NCBI GenBank assembly: GCA_016933095.1
Contig: JAFGBP010000022.1
Location: 1-22,336 of the forward strand
DNA from: Candidatus Woesearchaeota archaeon
GTDB taxonomy: Archaea; Nanobdellota; Nanobdellia; Woesearchaeales; SM23-78
Length of the DNA: 22,336 nt
Reading direction: 5' to 3'
In this document: one piece after another, positions 11,653-19,725 of the stretch
How positions within the stretch are numbered: position 1 is the stretch's first letter
Layout: the number at the start of each line of letters is the position of its first letter
Notes under the pieces: model-generated
The model's database searches: none
Told to the model about the DNA's origin: nothing
The model's input: only the letters and a program-made list of their open reading frames with translations
Program-made: the position numbers and the translations under genes

Positions 11653-11916
11653 TCATTCAAGGCTCGATGCTCTGTAGCTTCCGAACTCTCCGTAAGGGAG
11701 TATCAGCGCCTTTGCCTCGGCCTCGCTGCAGGCGATTGCAAAATAAGACTTCTTTGCTTCAGGATTCCAAAGTTCCTCCCCTGTGGAACAAAGGTAAAGG
11801 ATGCTCTCAGTCCTCTCAAGGCTGAACCTGTCCAAGAACATCGTGATCTCCTCTTCAGTAAGAGGATCATCCTGCAATTCAAGCCTGACTACCAGAGAAT
11901 CGTCAGCATCATGCAT
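11653..11916 (-). CDS. hypothetical acidic protein, 87 aa
   Basis: I do not recognise this protein. It is acidic, soluble, and has a strand-helix-strand pattern (DSLVVRLELQ, TEEEITMFLDRF, ESILYLCS, KSYFAIACSEAEAKALILPYG). A TATA box on the minus strand (CTTAAAAA, 11941-11948 reversed) lies 25-32 nt before the ATG at 11916, supporting a leaderless start. A plus-strand frame also runs through here but has no promoter, and its protein looks unnatural. The gene interrupts a run of plus-strand housekeeping genes. Confidence 0.6.
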   Translation of the reverse strand: MHDADDSLVVRLELQDDPLTEEEITMFLDRFSLERTESILYLCSTGEELWNPEAKKSYFAIACSEAEAKALILPYGEFGSYRASSLE

Positions 11917-12014
11917 ATCTGATGCGGGAATGCAAGCGGATTTTTAAGCATTATCATCAGGCTGGTGTTCGCGACCAAAAGACATAAAAACCTGGGTGCA
12001 GAGAGGATTTCAAG

Positions 12015-13193
12015 ATGACATTCGTCGAGGTCTTTTTAGAGTATAAGTTCGTTATCCTGTTCTACCTAGCCATCATCCTGTTCATATATCTCAAGAGGAA
12101 GAAGTTCGAGTTCCAGGCGAAGTTCATTGCGCTTTACAGGATGAAGTTCGGCCTTGGCTGGATTGAGAAGGTAGGAAGAAGGCATTCTGAGCTTATCAAG
12201 ATCCTTGGCTACTGCGGCATCGGGGTCGGCTATGCTGGCATGGCGTTTATCGTGTTCATGCTCGGAAAGGGATTGTGGGACATGGCTTTCGTCCCTAACG
12301 CACCTCCGGTAGTCTCTCCTGTATTGCCGGGAGTTCCCATCCCTGGAAGTCCCATATTCGTGCCTTTCTGGTACGGCATCATCGCGCTCTTCATAGTCGT
12401 AGTGATCCATGAGTTCTCTCACGGAGTTGTCGCTAGGGCACATGACGTCAAGGTCATGAATACTGGCATAGTATTCTTCGGTCCCATAGTCGGTGCTTTT
12501 GTCGAGCCTGACGAGAAGCAGGTTGACAAGCAGCCTGACCATGTGAAGTACAGCATCTTTGCTGCGGGTCCTTTCTCTAACGTCCTGACGGCCGCGCTCG
12601 TGTTGTTGATTGCTGCTCTTGTGATGAGTCCGCTTACAGATGCCGTTGCAAAGCCTGTCGGCGTCGAGTTCACTTATGTGGAACCAGGCTTCCCTGCTGA
12701 CATCGCTGGCCTTCAGACCGGTGTCACTTATGATTTCGTGAACAACTACTCGACTAACGACTTATCATCATTCGAATCCGCCCTTAGGGACGTCCAAATC
12801 AATGAAACAGTATATATCGGAAACTCTGATTCCAATTATACCGTCGTCACGACGAGCAGGGAAGAGAATCCTAAGAAGGCAATCATAGGCGTTAATGTCA
12901 GGACCAAATTCACAAACGAAGACAAGTGGTGGCTGAAAATCATCCTCTGGACCAACGGTTTGCTTTCATGGATATTCATGCTAAGCCTCGGGCTTGGCCT
13001 TGCAAACCTGCTTCCCCTCGGACCTGTGGACGGCGGTCGCATGATAAAGGAGAGCCTTGAGAGGATTTGGGGCGAGAAGGTAGGCAAGCAGGCGTGGTAC
13101 AAGATCACAGTCTTAGTGATCGTCATCCTGCTAATCCTCGTGTTCGTCCCGATAGCAAGGGCAATCTTGGGGCCTTTCTTTGGAGCTGCATGA
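12015..13193 (+). CDS. site-2 protease family membrane metallopeptidase (M50)
   Basis: This intramembrane zinc protease would cleave membrane-bound substrates such as anti-sigma-like or SREBP-like proteins. The 392-aa protein has hydrophobic segments at about 8-26 and 62-85, and a third (about 117-131) runs into HEFSHG (His132, Glu133, His136). The PEP sequence in FVEPDEKQVDK is a family feature. After a further helix (about 185-204) comes a PDZ-like region (about 215-290). The last catalytic motif is NLLPLGPVDGGRM with Asp339, followed by a final C-terminal helix. The ATG at 12015 lies about 24 nt after a TATA-like CATAAAAAC (11983-11991). The substrate is unknown. Confidence 0.92.
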   Translation: MTFVEVFLEYKFVILFYLAIILFIYLKRKKFEFQAKFIALYRMKFGLGWIEKVGRRHSELIKILGYCGIGVGYAGMAFIVFMLGKGLWDMAFVPNAPPVVSPVLPGVPIPGSPIFVPFWYGIIALFIVVVIHEFSHGVVARAHDVKVMNTGIVFFGPIVGAFVEPDEKQVDKQPDHVKYSIFAAGPFSNVLTAALVLLIAALVMSPLTDAVAKPVGVEFTYVEPGFPADIAGLQTGVTYDFVNNYSTNDLSSFESALRDVQINETVYIGNSDSNYTVVTTSREENPKKAIIGVNVRTKFTNEDKWWLKIILWTNGLLSWIFMLSLGLGLANLLPLGPVDGGRMIKESLERIWGEKVGKQAWYKITVLVIVILLILVFVPIARAILGPFFGAA

Positions 13194-13195
13194 AC

Positions 13196-13300
13196 AGCGC
13201 CTAGCGTAGTCTGCGAGTTAATGTTCTAATGGCGCTAGACGTGATTCGCTGCTAGGAAAACGCAGCGAACGAAGCGCGCTGTAAGGTTAACTTTTTAAAA
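13196..13300 (+). promoter_or_regulatory. hairpin spacer and promoter before the SpoU/TrmJ gene
   Basis: AGCGCC (13196-13201) pairs with GGCGCT (13231-13236). TTCGCTGC (13245-13252) pairs perfectly with GCAGCGAA (13262-13269) over a 9-nt loop. These probably end the protease transcript. CTTTTTAAAA (13291-13300) is the TATA box, 22-31 nt before the ATG at 13322, so the next mRNA is leaderless. Confidence 0.5.
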
Positions 13301-13321
13301 TGCCTTTCTTTTCTTGCATCA

Positions 13322-14023
13322 ATGCTTAAAGTTGTATTGCTCGAGCCTGAGACTTCAGGGAATATCGGCAGCATCTGCCGTGTCATGGCTAACTTCGGTT
13401 TTTCAGAGCTCGTCCTGGTCCGCCCGAAAGCGTCTGTGGACGAGGACGCCCGTCGTTTCGCTAAGAACGCCCAAGATGTCGTGAAGAGGATCAAGGTCGT
13501 GAAGAGCCCGATAGACAAGGCTCTCTCGAAGTTCGATTACGTCGTAGGCACCACGTCTAAGCTCGGCCGTGACTATAATATCCCTCGCTCCCCCATCACT
13601 CCCGAGATGTTTGCTAGGAAGCTTGGGGAGGTTAATCTTGAAAAGAAGAACATTGCCTTGGTCCTAGGCCGCGAAGGAGACGGACTCTACAACCACGAGC
13701 TTGAGATGTGCGACTTCGTCGTCTCTATCCCGACGTCTAAGGATTATGATTCAATGAACATCAGCCACGCGCTCGCAGTCCTCCTCTACGAGCTCCGCAA
13801 GAACGAGTTCGGAGAGGGCATGATGAAGGGCTACACTCCCATCGGCGAGGCTGACAAGCGCCAGGTGATGAAGCTGCTCGACGTCGCTCTTGACCGGATG
13901 GATTTCAGGAGCGAGGACAAGAAGGATACCCAGCGCAAGGTGTGGCGCAGGATGATCACCAAGAGCTTCATGACGAGGAGGGAGGCTTTTGCATTGATGG
14001 GATTCTTGAAGAAGATCCGATAA
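13322..14023 (+). CDS. SpoU/TrmJ-like RNA 2'-O-methyltransferase
   Basis: The 233-aa protein is a SPOUT (trefoil-knot) methylase. Motif 1 is the N-terminal PETSGNIGSICRVMANFGF, motif 2 is LVLGREGDGLYNHELEMCDF, and motif 3 is SIPTSKDYDSMNISHALAVLLYEL. The layout and the start directly at motif 1 fit archaeal TrmJ, which makes 2'-O-methylcytidine at tRNA position 32. A C-terminal helical tail (about 170-233) resembles the dimer extension of that group. Another TrmH-family target cannot be excluded. It is one of two 2'-O-methylation systems here, the other being the guide-RNA one at the left edge. Confidence 0.9.
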   Translation: MLKVVLLEPETSGNIGSICRVMANFGFSELVLVRPKASVDEDARRFAKNAQDVVKRIKVVKSPIDKALSKFDYVVGTTSKLGRDYNIPRSPITPEMFARKLGEVNLEKKNIALVLGREGDGLYNHELEMCDFVVSIPTSKDYDSMNISHALAVLLYELRKNEFGEGMMKGYTPIGEADKRQVMKLLDVALDRMDFRSEDKKDTQRKVWRRMITKSFMTRREAFALMGFLKKIR

Positions 14024-14031
14024 TCAATTTA

Positions 14032-14355
14032 TTACTTTCTTGACTTCGAGAAGTATTCCTCAACCTTCTGGTCGCCTTTTGGCCTTGCCTGGTTTCCGAG
14101 CTTGTAGTATATCTTCTCTGCGTGGCTGCCCCAGCTGTAGTCGCCTTCTTCCTTCTTTATCTCTTCGACTTCGAACTCGTCCATGGCGACCCCTTTCTTG
14201 AGGTGATAGTAGACGACTCTCATGGTGGCTTTAGGGTAGATGTTTATGAAGTGCTTGTACAGTTCATACCCGTAGGCTTTCTTGCAGATGTAGAGTATCT
14301 CGATGAGCTGCTGTCTTATCCTGCTGCCGGCGGGACGCCCCCTCTTCTTTTCCAT
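14032..14355 (-). CDS. winged-helix DNA-binding protein, PadR-like
   Basis: The 107-aa protein begins MEKKRGRPAGSRIRQQLIEI, where KRGRPAGS is an AT-hook-like arm. A winged helix follows: YICKKAYGYELYKHF, then TMRVVYYHLKKGVAMDEF as recognition helix and wing, and GDYSWGSHAEKIYYKLG. The overall look is of a small PadR/MarR-like regulator common in DPANN genomes. A TATA box (TTTTAAAA, 14381-14388, usable in this direction) lies 25-33 nt before the ATG at 14355. No ligand domain is present. Its target is unknown. Confidence 0.7.
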   Translation of the reverse strand: MEKKRGRPAGSRIRQQLIEILYICKKAYGYELYKHFINIYPKATMRVVYYHLKKGVAMDEFEVEEIKKEEGDYSWGSHAEKIYYKLGNQARPKGDQKVEEYFSKSRK

Positions 14356-14524
14356 ACTGAGACTAATCTTGGTTTTGCGGTTTTAAAATCTTTTGGCCGC
14401 GCCCGGATCGAGAGGAGCAGCCACCGCCTTCATGATTCGCTCGAGGTGAAAAACCTCTTTTTCCGAAGAGAAAAAGCGAGAATATCCGAAAGGTTTAAAT
14501 GTTTCATTTACCATTATAATCCCG

Positions 14525-15289
14525 ATGCCTTACTCGGTCAGCTCTCGCATGGAAGACGAGAGGCTCAAGGGCTTGCTGCTCGCACCGGATAAGAGGGAGG
14601 TTTTAGAGGAACTTCTTTATAATTATATGCGAAATCTGAATCGCATCCAGAGATGGAATCATCTGTCCCATTTGAGATTCGGGGCTGATATCACCAGGAA
14701 TGGGATCGACACTGACCGAATCCTGCGCAAGGTCTTCAACCAGATAGATGAGTTCCTTGAGGTGGAAAAGGTTCCGGAGCCGACTTATTATTATGATCCT
14801 GATTGCCTACTCAAAGGGGCGATTTTCAACCTCATGAACTACAGCTTCAGGATTCCCCGCAAGGATCGCGTGCATCTGATACTGAGCGCGTCGCACGAGT
14901 ACACACATCACGTGCAGATCGCATACAAGATTCAGACAGAATATTATCCTATCTTCTCAGAGGGTCATGCCCGAGGTGTTGAAAGGCATATCGCAGAGGA
15001 ATACCTTGCGTTAGAGAAGAATGAAGCGTTCCTCCTGCCGCCTTTGCAGAGGGCTGTCAGCGATGTAAAGATGACTTACATCTGGTTTTGCGCCGTGAAT
15101 GCTTGCGAGCCCAGGCGTTCTCTATTGAGATCAATCTCGCCGTCTGACTTTAGCAACCAGATATTCTTTGACCAGTACGGAGAGCCAAGACCGCATGCCC
15201 TCGGGAATGCCTTGTTCATGATGAACGAAGAAGTGTCAGGCAAGAAGATATATCCCAAGGCTGTCAAGAAAAAGCTTGTACTGAAGTGA
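14525..15289 (+). CDS. orphan gluzincin-type zinc metallopeptidase
   Basis: The 254-aa protein has SHEYTHHVQ with the HExxH helix (His124, Glu125, His128) and, about 20 residues later, SEGHARGVERHIAEEY, where Glu146 could be the third zinc ligand as in gluzincins. The N-terminal part is helical, and the C-terminal part (FDQYGEPRPHALGNALFMMN) has no known domain. There is no signal peptide. TTTAAAT (14493-14499) lies about 26-32 nt before the ATG at 14525, so the mRNA is leaderless. Its stop codon is separated by one base from the stop of the convergent gene, so the two transcripts must overlap. Confidence 0.72.
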   Translation: MPYSVSSRMEDERLKGLLLAPDKREVLEELLYNYMRNLNRIQRWNHLSHLRFGADITRNGIDTDRILRKVFNQIDEFLEVEKVPEPTYYYDPDCLLKGAIFNLMNYSFRIPRKDRVHLILSASHEYTHHVQIAYKIQTEYYPIFSEGHARGVERHIAEEYLALEKNEAFLLPPLQRAVSDVKMTYIWFCAVNACEPRRSLLRSISPSDFSNQIFFDQYGEPRPHALGNALFMMNEEVSGKKIYPKAVKKKLVLK

Positions 15290-15290
15290 C

Positions 15291-16784
15291 CTAAGAGTCC
15301 CTGATCCTAGACAAAAGCTTCTTCAGCCTCCTCGCTTCCTGCTCGTATCCTTCCTTGTGGTCGTTCAGGGCGTGGGATTCCATCTTCTCTGCAAGCGCTT
15401 TTATCTCCATGACCTGCTCAAGGAGGCTCTCTTCCTTCTCCACCTCTTCTTCTATGGCTTCAGGGCTGCCTTCTTCAGGAACCACTTCGGTGTGCGCATC
15501 AGTTCTTGTCATGTCAGTCATCTCGATGTCATCATGTTCCCGTTCCTCGCATGGCTCTTCTTCGGCATCGTCTTTTGTCTCGAAACCATTCAAGGAAAAT
15601 ACCTTGTGGCCGAGCTCTCTCACGACGCGCTCCCGTGCCTCTTCAGACGACAGTATCTCAGGCATGGTTAGATTCATATCTTTTTCTTCCGTTTCCCTAA
15701 CGGATTCATCATGCTCGTGCTCCATGCTCGTGTGACCGTCGCTGTATTCCCTCATCTTGACTTCTTCCTTCGCGACGACCTCTTTCTTCTTCTCATATAC
15801 GAGCCGGTTTGCCTGTATCACGTTCACGATCTCATCATGTATGCTCAGGTACAGCTTCACGTCCTTTCCTATGAAGCTCTTCGCCCTCTTCGCGACCCTT
15901 GCACATTCTGCTATCAGCTTATCGTTGAGCTTCTGGCCTTCTCCCTCTTTCATGAGGTGCTTCTTGACAAGCTCGTCGCTTGCAGAGTCCCTTATGATGG
16001 CGTATTCCTGCACGTTGATCTTCGAGTTCCTTATGAGGAGGGAATTGACATCGATGTCATGCTCGTCCTTTCCCATTATGCACTCGCCGTAGTCAAGCAG
16101 CCCCTTGAAGCTCTTCACACGCAGCATGTACTCGTTGAACTCAGTCCTCGAATATGCGATGGCTGACTTGTGGGTCTTCTTCATCTTCTGGACGATTATC
16201 CCCATGCTGAAATCATGGGAGAGTCCGGAGCGGATCCTGTAATGGATTGATGCGGGAGAGAAGGCAGATGCCCATATGAGCTTCACTGCTGCCAGGAGCT
16301 GCTCTGAGCCCTTGACGTTCTGGAGTATTCCTTCCTCATCTTCTGTCGGCAGGAGGTAGGATGGGCTTCTCATGAGCGTTATGAAAGGGCTGCCGAAGGC
16401 CGATATCAGGCTGTGCGCGCTCGACCCTGGCTCTATTCCGAGGGAATCGTACGCCTCGCAGAACTCGTTTCTCATGTCTTGAGGATAAGCTGCCTTGATG
16501 AATGCGCTCATAACTTCCTCGAAGGCCTTTGATGGATTACTGTTCTCCTTGTATATCTTGTCGACCTTTGCCCGTAGGCCGCTCTCTGATAAGAAGTCGT
16601 CGAAGGCATCGCTTGTTATCACGAATGAGAGCGGCACGTTGAAGCCTTTCTCCCGCAGGAGACCTAGGTCTGATGCCCTGAACCCCACGTCTTCTGAATC
16701 ATCTCTCCCTATGTTGGTAAGAGTCCTTATATATCTCAAGCCTTGCACCCTTTTCCTGATAACATCTGATAGTATTTCCCTCAC
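15291..16784 (-). CDS. ATP-grasp-only relative of PEP synthase/PPDK with acidic tail
   Basis: The first ~300 residues follow the ATP-binding domain of phosphoenolpyruvate synthase and pyruvate phosphate dikinase: GFRASDLGLLREKGFNVPLS (like GGKGANLGEL..G.PVP), FITLMRSPSYLLPTEDEEG, then QLLAAVKLIWASAFSPASIH and MGIIVQKM. The phosphohistidine and PEP/pyruvate domains are missing. Residues about 330-470 form a Glu/Asp-rich region, then a coiled coil (LLEQVMEIKALAEKME). The canonical GGK and VRSS are altered (GFR, MRSP), so activity is doubtful. The frame opens with a GTG at 16784, but a TATA box at about 16789-16796 implies a start downstream, at GTG 16748 or TTG 16739. Confidence 0.75.
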   Translation of the reverse strand: MREILSDVIRKRVQGLRYIRTLTNIGRDDSEDVGFRASDLGLLREKGFNVPLSFVITSDAFDDFLSESGLRAKVDKIYKENSNPSKAFEEVMSAFIKAAYPQDMRNEFCEAYDSLGIEPGSSAHSLISAFGSPFITLMRSPSYLLPTEDEEGILQNVKGSEQLLAAVKLIWASAFSPASIHYRIRSGLSHDFSMGIIVQKMKKTHKSAIAYSRTEFNEYMLRVKSFKGLLDYGECIMGKDEHDIDVNSLLIRNSKINVQEYAIIRDSASDELVKKHLMKEGEGQKLNDKLIAECARVAKRAKSFIGKDVKLYLSIHDEIVNVIQANRLVYEKKKEVVAKEEVKMREYSDGHTSMEHEHDESVRETEEKDMNLTMPEILSSEEARERVVRELGHKVFSLNGFETKDDAEEEPCEEREHDDIEMTDMTRTDAHTEVVPEEGSPEAIEEEVEKEESLLEQVMEIKALAEKMESHALNDHKEGYEQEARRLKKLLSRIRDS

Positions 16785-16873
16785 TCATATTTAAAGGTTG
16801 GGTTGGTAGGAATATATCAAAGCGAAAAAAACAACACCCAATTTGTCACTAAATAGTAGTAATAATACAATAG

Positions 16874-16937
16874 TATTTTAAACAGAAGAAACAAAAGAAG
16901 AAATATAAGGAAAAAACAAGGAAAACAAAAAGGAGGA
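16874..16937 (+). promoter_or_regulatory. promoter and purine-rich leader of the 77-aa protein
   Basis: TATTTTAAA (16874-16882) is the TATA box. The sequence from there to the start is nearly free of T and mostly A with G, so the leader would be unstructured. It ends in AGGAGGA (16931-16937), the best ribosome-binding site in the window, 6 nt before the ATG at 16944. This suggests strong translation. Confidence 0.55.
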
Positions 16938-16943
16938 GAAAAC

Positions 16944-17177
16944 ATGAGCATAAAAAGAGCCTTGGCACTTGGCGGGATAAGCCTAGCAAGCCTGCTTGTC
17001 AATCCGAACTACGAGAGCATAGACTTCCAACAACCCCAAAGATACATACAGAAAATGGGATGCCATAAAGGATATGAAAAAAGCGGAATTGTCTACGGCC
17101 TCAGCGCAGCAGTTCTTGCAGGAGCGGCAGTAGGCGGACTCAAGTCAGCATACAGAAAAAATAAAAGAGACGCATAA
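16944..17177 (+). CDS. small Gly/Ala-rich membrane protein, 77 aa
   Basis: The N-terminus (MSIKRALALGGISLASLLV) is a basic-then-hydrophobic segment resembling a signal or anchor. A polar middle with GCHKGYEKSG follows, then a Gly/Ala-rich helix (IVYGLSAAVLAGAAVGGL) and a basic end (KSAYRKNKRDA). The AGGAGGA ribosome site and A-rich leader support the start and suggest high expression. It stands alone between two minus-strand genes. No family recognised. Confidence 0.65.
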   Translation: MSIKRALALGGISLASLLVNPNYESIDFQQPQRYIQKMGCHKGYEKSGIVYGLSAAVLAGAAVGGLKSAYRKNKRDA

Positions 17178-17202
17178 TAATAAAATCCTACCAGAACCTC
17201 AC

Positions 17203-18189
17203 CTACCTTGTCTTTCTCTCAGTAACCGGCCGCTTGTCGTGAGTAGCCGATGCGAGCAGTTCCTTTGCATCCATGAGCCCATTCTGAGCCCCGTGAGTCT
17301 GGATCACGTTCTCTGCTTGGTTGATCGCCATCTTCAATGCAAAAGACACGGGCTTCTTGATGATGAGTCCTGCGGTGAAAGTCGCGGCAAACGCATCCCC
17401 TGCTCCCGTAGTCTCGACGATTTTTATCCCTGAGTGAGCGTCTACGTGGTAGAATGTCCCGTCGTGGAATGCAGTGGCCCCGTTCTTTCCGTCTGTGATG
17501 ACAGCATACTCAGGACCCATCGACACGATTTTCTGGAGGTTTTCATCCACTGTGCTCTCCCCGATCAGTTCTTCAGCCTCCTCCTTGTTTAAGACTAGTA
17601 CGTGTGACATCCTAAGAATGGATAAGGCAGCCTCTTTTTCATGGTCTATTATCGTCTGGGATGGGTTGAACGCGATTTTTCGCTTCTTCTCCTTGGCGTG
17701 CCAGACTATCTTCTGCATGGTCTTCAGGCTCGCCCCCATCATCGATGAGACATAATACCACCTGGCATTAAGCCTTCCGATCCACAAGTCCTTATCCTCG
17801 AGGTCGTTGTTGCACCCCTTGAACGTGAGTATCGTCCTGTCCTCTTCCATGGCGTCGAGTATTATGGAAGTGCCTGACTCTGCGCCCTTGGCGCCCAGAA
17901 ATGACACCTTGTTCCGCTTGAAGGAAGATAATATTTGTTCTCCAGTCGTATCTCGGCCAACCTTGCCGACGTATCCAGTCTTCAGCTTCATCTTTGCAAA
18001 AGCCGCCGCGGCATTCGCCCCGTTGCCTCCGAAGTTGTGAAGCATCCGGGTCACGAGAATCTTCTCACCCACAGGGTATGAGATGAATTCCGTCCTCTTG
18101 TCAGAAGTCCTTATATCTATGACTTGGGATTTCTCAGTATGCGCAAATATATCAAGCGTATTGCTCCCAACTGTTATCACGTCATACAT
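17203..18189 (-). CDS. PfkB/ribokinase-family sugar or nucleoside kinase
   Basis: The 328-aa protein starts MYDVITVGSNTLDIF, the typical first strand of PfkB kinases. It has FGGNGANAAAAFAKM (53-67) for the substrate side, VGRDTTGEQI, the strand WYYVSSMMG, VLVLNKEEAEEL, and the anion-hole motif ETTGAGDAFAATF with catalytic Asp265. The family phosphorylates ribose, adenosine, fructose-phosphate and similar substrates with ATP; I cannot choose among them. The ATG at 18189 has GGGAGA 3 nt upstream. A strong hairpin (18212-18232) lies between it and the gene before. No nucleoside or sugar operon surrounds it. Confidence 0.9.
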   Translation of the reverse strand: MYDVITVGSNTLDIFAHTEKSQVIDIRTSDKRTEFISYPVGEKILVTRMLHNFGGNGANAAAAFAKMKLKTGYVGKVGRDTTGEQILSSFKRNKVSFLGAKGAESGTSIILDAMEEDRTILTFKGCNNDLEDKDLWIGRLNARWYYVSSMMGASLKTMQKIVWHAKEKKRKIAFNPSQTIIDHEKEAALSILRMSHVLVLNKEEAEELIGESTVDENLQKIVSMGPEYAVITDGKNGATAFHDGTFYHVDAHSGIKIVETTGAGDAFAATFTAGLIIKKPVSFALKMAINQAENVIQTHGAQNGLMDAKELLASATHDKRPVTERKTR

Positions 18190-18211
18190 GATTCTCCCTC
18201 TTTTTTAAGGC

Positions 18212-18232
18212 CTGCAGACACGCTGTCCGCAG
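18212..18232 (-). terminator. hairpin between the 200-aa gene and the PfkB gene
   Basis: CTGCAGACA (18212-18220) pairs with TGTCCGCAG (18224-18232), 9 bp with one mismatch on the plus strand (a G-U pair in the minus-strand RNA) and a CGC loop. It lies about 20 nt past the upstream gene's stop and 23 nt before the PfkB ATG, so it could end the first transcript or control the second. Confidence 0.4.
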
Positions 18233-18250
18233 ATCCTAATTGCAATACCT

Positions 18251-18853
18251 CTAGGCAACTCCTCGCGTCGGATGGAAAGGCCTGCCCCAGTCTGCCTTGA
18301 TGGGCTTTAGCTGGAGGTACTGCTTGATCATGGTATGAAGCCTGTATATGTCAGAGTAGAGGTCTTGCTTGTACTTGAGCACGTTGTCAAGGTAATACCT
18401 CTTCCGAAACCATTGATCCCAGCGTCCCAGAAAGCTCTTGCCCCATTTGTTCTGGTAATCCAGCTGGAGCCAGGCTTCTATCCTTATGATGACGTCTCCC
18501 TTGTTGGTGCTAAACTTCATGCCCTGGCTCATGACCTCACTCTTCTTCATGACAAGAGTCTGGTAGTCGAGCTTCAAAAAGTATCGGTAATAGCTATTGC
18601 CCTGAGGAGTCATCCACGCGCGCCACCAGATGTGGTGCTCTTTTATTCCTCCGGGCCTCTCGCGCTCCCAGTAGAGGGTCTCATAGTTCTTGTCGCCGCC
18701 ATCCGTAGCCGCCCATCCTTCCTCCACCATCCAATCATAGATTCTCTTGTAGAGGTTCTTCAGATGAAATACGTCCTCGTGTTCGATCTCGAACTTGCAG
18801 GCCAAGATGTCCCTATCATCGCCTGGCCTTAGGAATACTGGAAAGTCACCCAT
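18251..18853 (-). CDS. hypothetical protein, 200 aa, Trp/Tyr-rich
   Basis: This soluble protein is rich in Trp, Tyr and basic residues: IYDWMVEEGW, HIWWRAWMTPQGNSYYRYFL, IIRIEAWLQLDYQNKW and FLGRWDQWFRKRYYLDNVL. I believe the pattern is conserved in DPANN archaea but know no function. There are no metal or nucleotide motifs. The alternation of strands and the dense aromatic content fit a beta-sheet fold of one domain. A TATA box (GATATAAATA, 18875-18884 reversed) lies 22-31 nt before the ATG at 18853, supporting a leaderless start. Confidence 0.7.
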   Translation of the reverse strand: MGDFPVFLRPGDDRDILACKFEIEHEDVFHLKNLYKRIYDWMVEEGWAATDGGDKNYETLYWERERPGGIKEHHIWWRAWMTPQGNSYYRYFLKLDYQTLVMKKSEVMSQGMKFSTNKGDVIIRIEAWLQLDYQNKWGKSFLGRWDQWFRKRYYLDNVLKYKQDLYSDIYRLHTMIKQYLQLKPIKADWGRPFHPTRGVA

Positions 18854-18919
18854 ACATTCACTCTTGGAGAGGATTATTTATATCTTTTTCTGTTATAACC
18901 AGAAGAAGGGGATGTCGCT

Positions 18920-19678
18920 TCATCTCCGCCTGTAATGGGGGTCTTCTGAAATGTCAGGCATGTGGTTGTCGATCCGCTTTATGTAAGGGATTATCCTCTC
19001 CCTCATTATCAGGCTTAGTGCCCTCCTGACAAAGTCGTGCATCGGCAGCGGCTTTGAGTGGACAGTCACCTTTCTTTTCTTGATAGCTTCTAAGATGCTG
19101 TCCTTGTCCTTGTCAGCGTTCACCCAGCTAAAAGTCCTTCCAAAATCATACTTCCTATGGGCGTCGCTAGTCCCGAGAAGCGGTTTCTTGTATTTCTTCG
19201 CCATCTTGACGGCCTTTCGGTTCCCGTCAATGAAGCGCAGGAACGGGCTCAAGACTGGCTTTGCGTAGAAGTGGCCGAACTCTATGGCGTGGAAGCGCTT
19301 GATGTGCTTCTCAAGCAGGCCCTTGAGGCACGGCCCCAACACAAAGTAAGGGTGGGGCGCTGTTATGAGGGCGTGGTCCTTTATCTTGTCAAGGTCCTCC
19401 AAGTCCCGAAGCTTCAGGATATCCTTCTCTGTCACGTTTGCCAAGAGAACGTCCTTTCCATGAATCCTCACCTCAGCCCCCGGGATCAGCAGGATTCCGT
19501 GCTTCTTGGCATAGCTCCGCAGGCTGTTCGGGAAGTAGACCCTGTTATGGAATGTAAGCGCAAGCACGTCGAACTCCTTCTTCTCAGCAAGGAGTATAAG
19601 GTCTTTAGCAGTATAAGTTATGTGATAATGGTCATACCAGTCCTCGTGGGCATGGAGATGGAAGTCTGTTTTAAGCAT
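18920..19678 (-). CDS. PHP-domain metal-dependent phosphoesterase
   Basis: The protein is a stand-alone PHP domain. Metal ligands are visible in KTDFHLHAHEDW (Asp5, His7, His9), ALTFHNRVY, IPGAEVRI, TAPHPYF, EFGHFY and LGTSDAHRKYDFGRTF. Relatives hydrolyse phosphate esters such as 3',5'-nucleotides or histidinol phosphate; the substrate is not evident. The frame extends to a GTG at 19708, but TATAAATT (19711-19718) puts transcription start near 19690. The ATG at 19678, directly followed by the first PHP motif, is the better start (252 aa). The last 40 residues are basic. Confidence 0.85.
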   Translation of the reverse strand: MLKTDFHLHAHEDWYDHYHITYTAKDLILLAEKKEFDVLALTFHNRVYFPNSLRSYAKKHGILLIPGAEVRIHGKDVLLANVTEKDILKLRDLEDLDKIKDHALITAPHPYFVLGPCLKGLLEKHIKRFHAIEFGHFYAKPVLSPFLRFIDGNRKAVKMAKKYKKPLLGTSDAHRKYDFGRTFSWVNADKDKDSILEAIKKRKVTVHSKPLPMHDFVRRALSLIMRERIIPYIKRIDNHMPDISEDPHYRRR

Positions 19679-19725
19679 GATTTTATCAAGAGAACGGTCG
19701 GCCTGCACCTATATAAATTTAATGC

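Noticed and set aside
11578..11922. A 114-codon plus-strand frame opposite the 87-aa minus-strand gene
   Set aside because: The minus-strand frame has a TATA box at leaderless spacing and a natural acidic composition. The plus-strand frame has neither.
14122..14592. A 156-codon plus-strand frame opposite the winged-helix gene
   Set aside because: It is the antisense of a recognisable winged-helix protein and ends inside the metallopeptidase gene.
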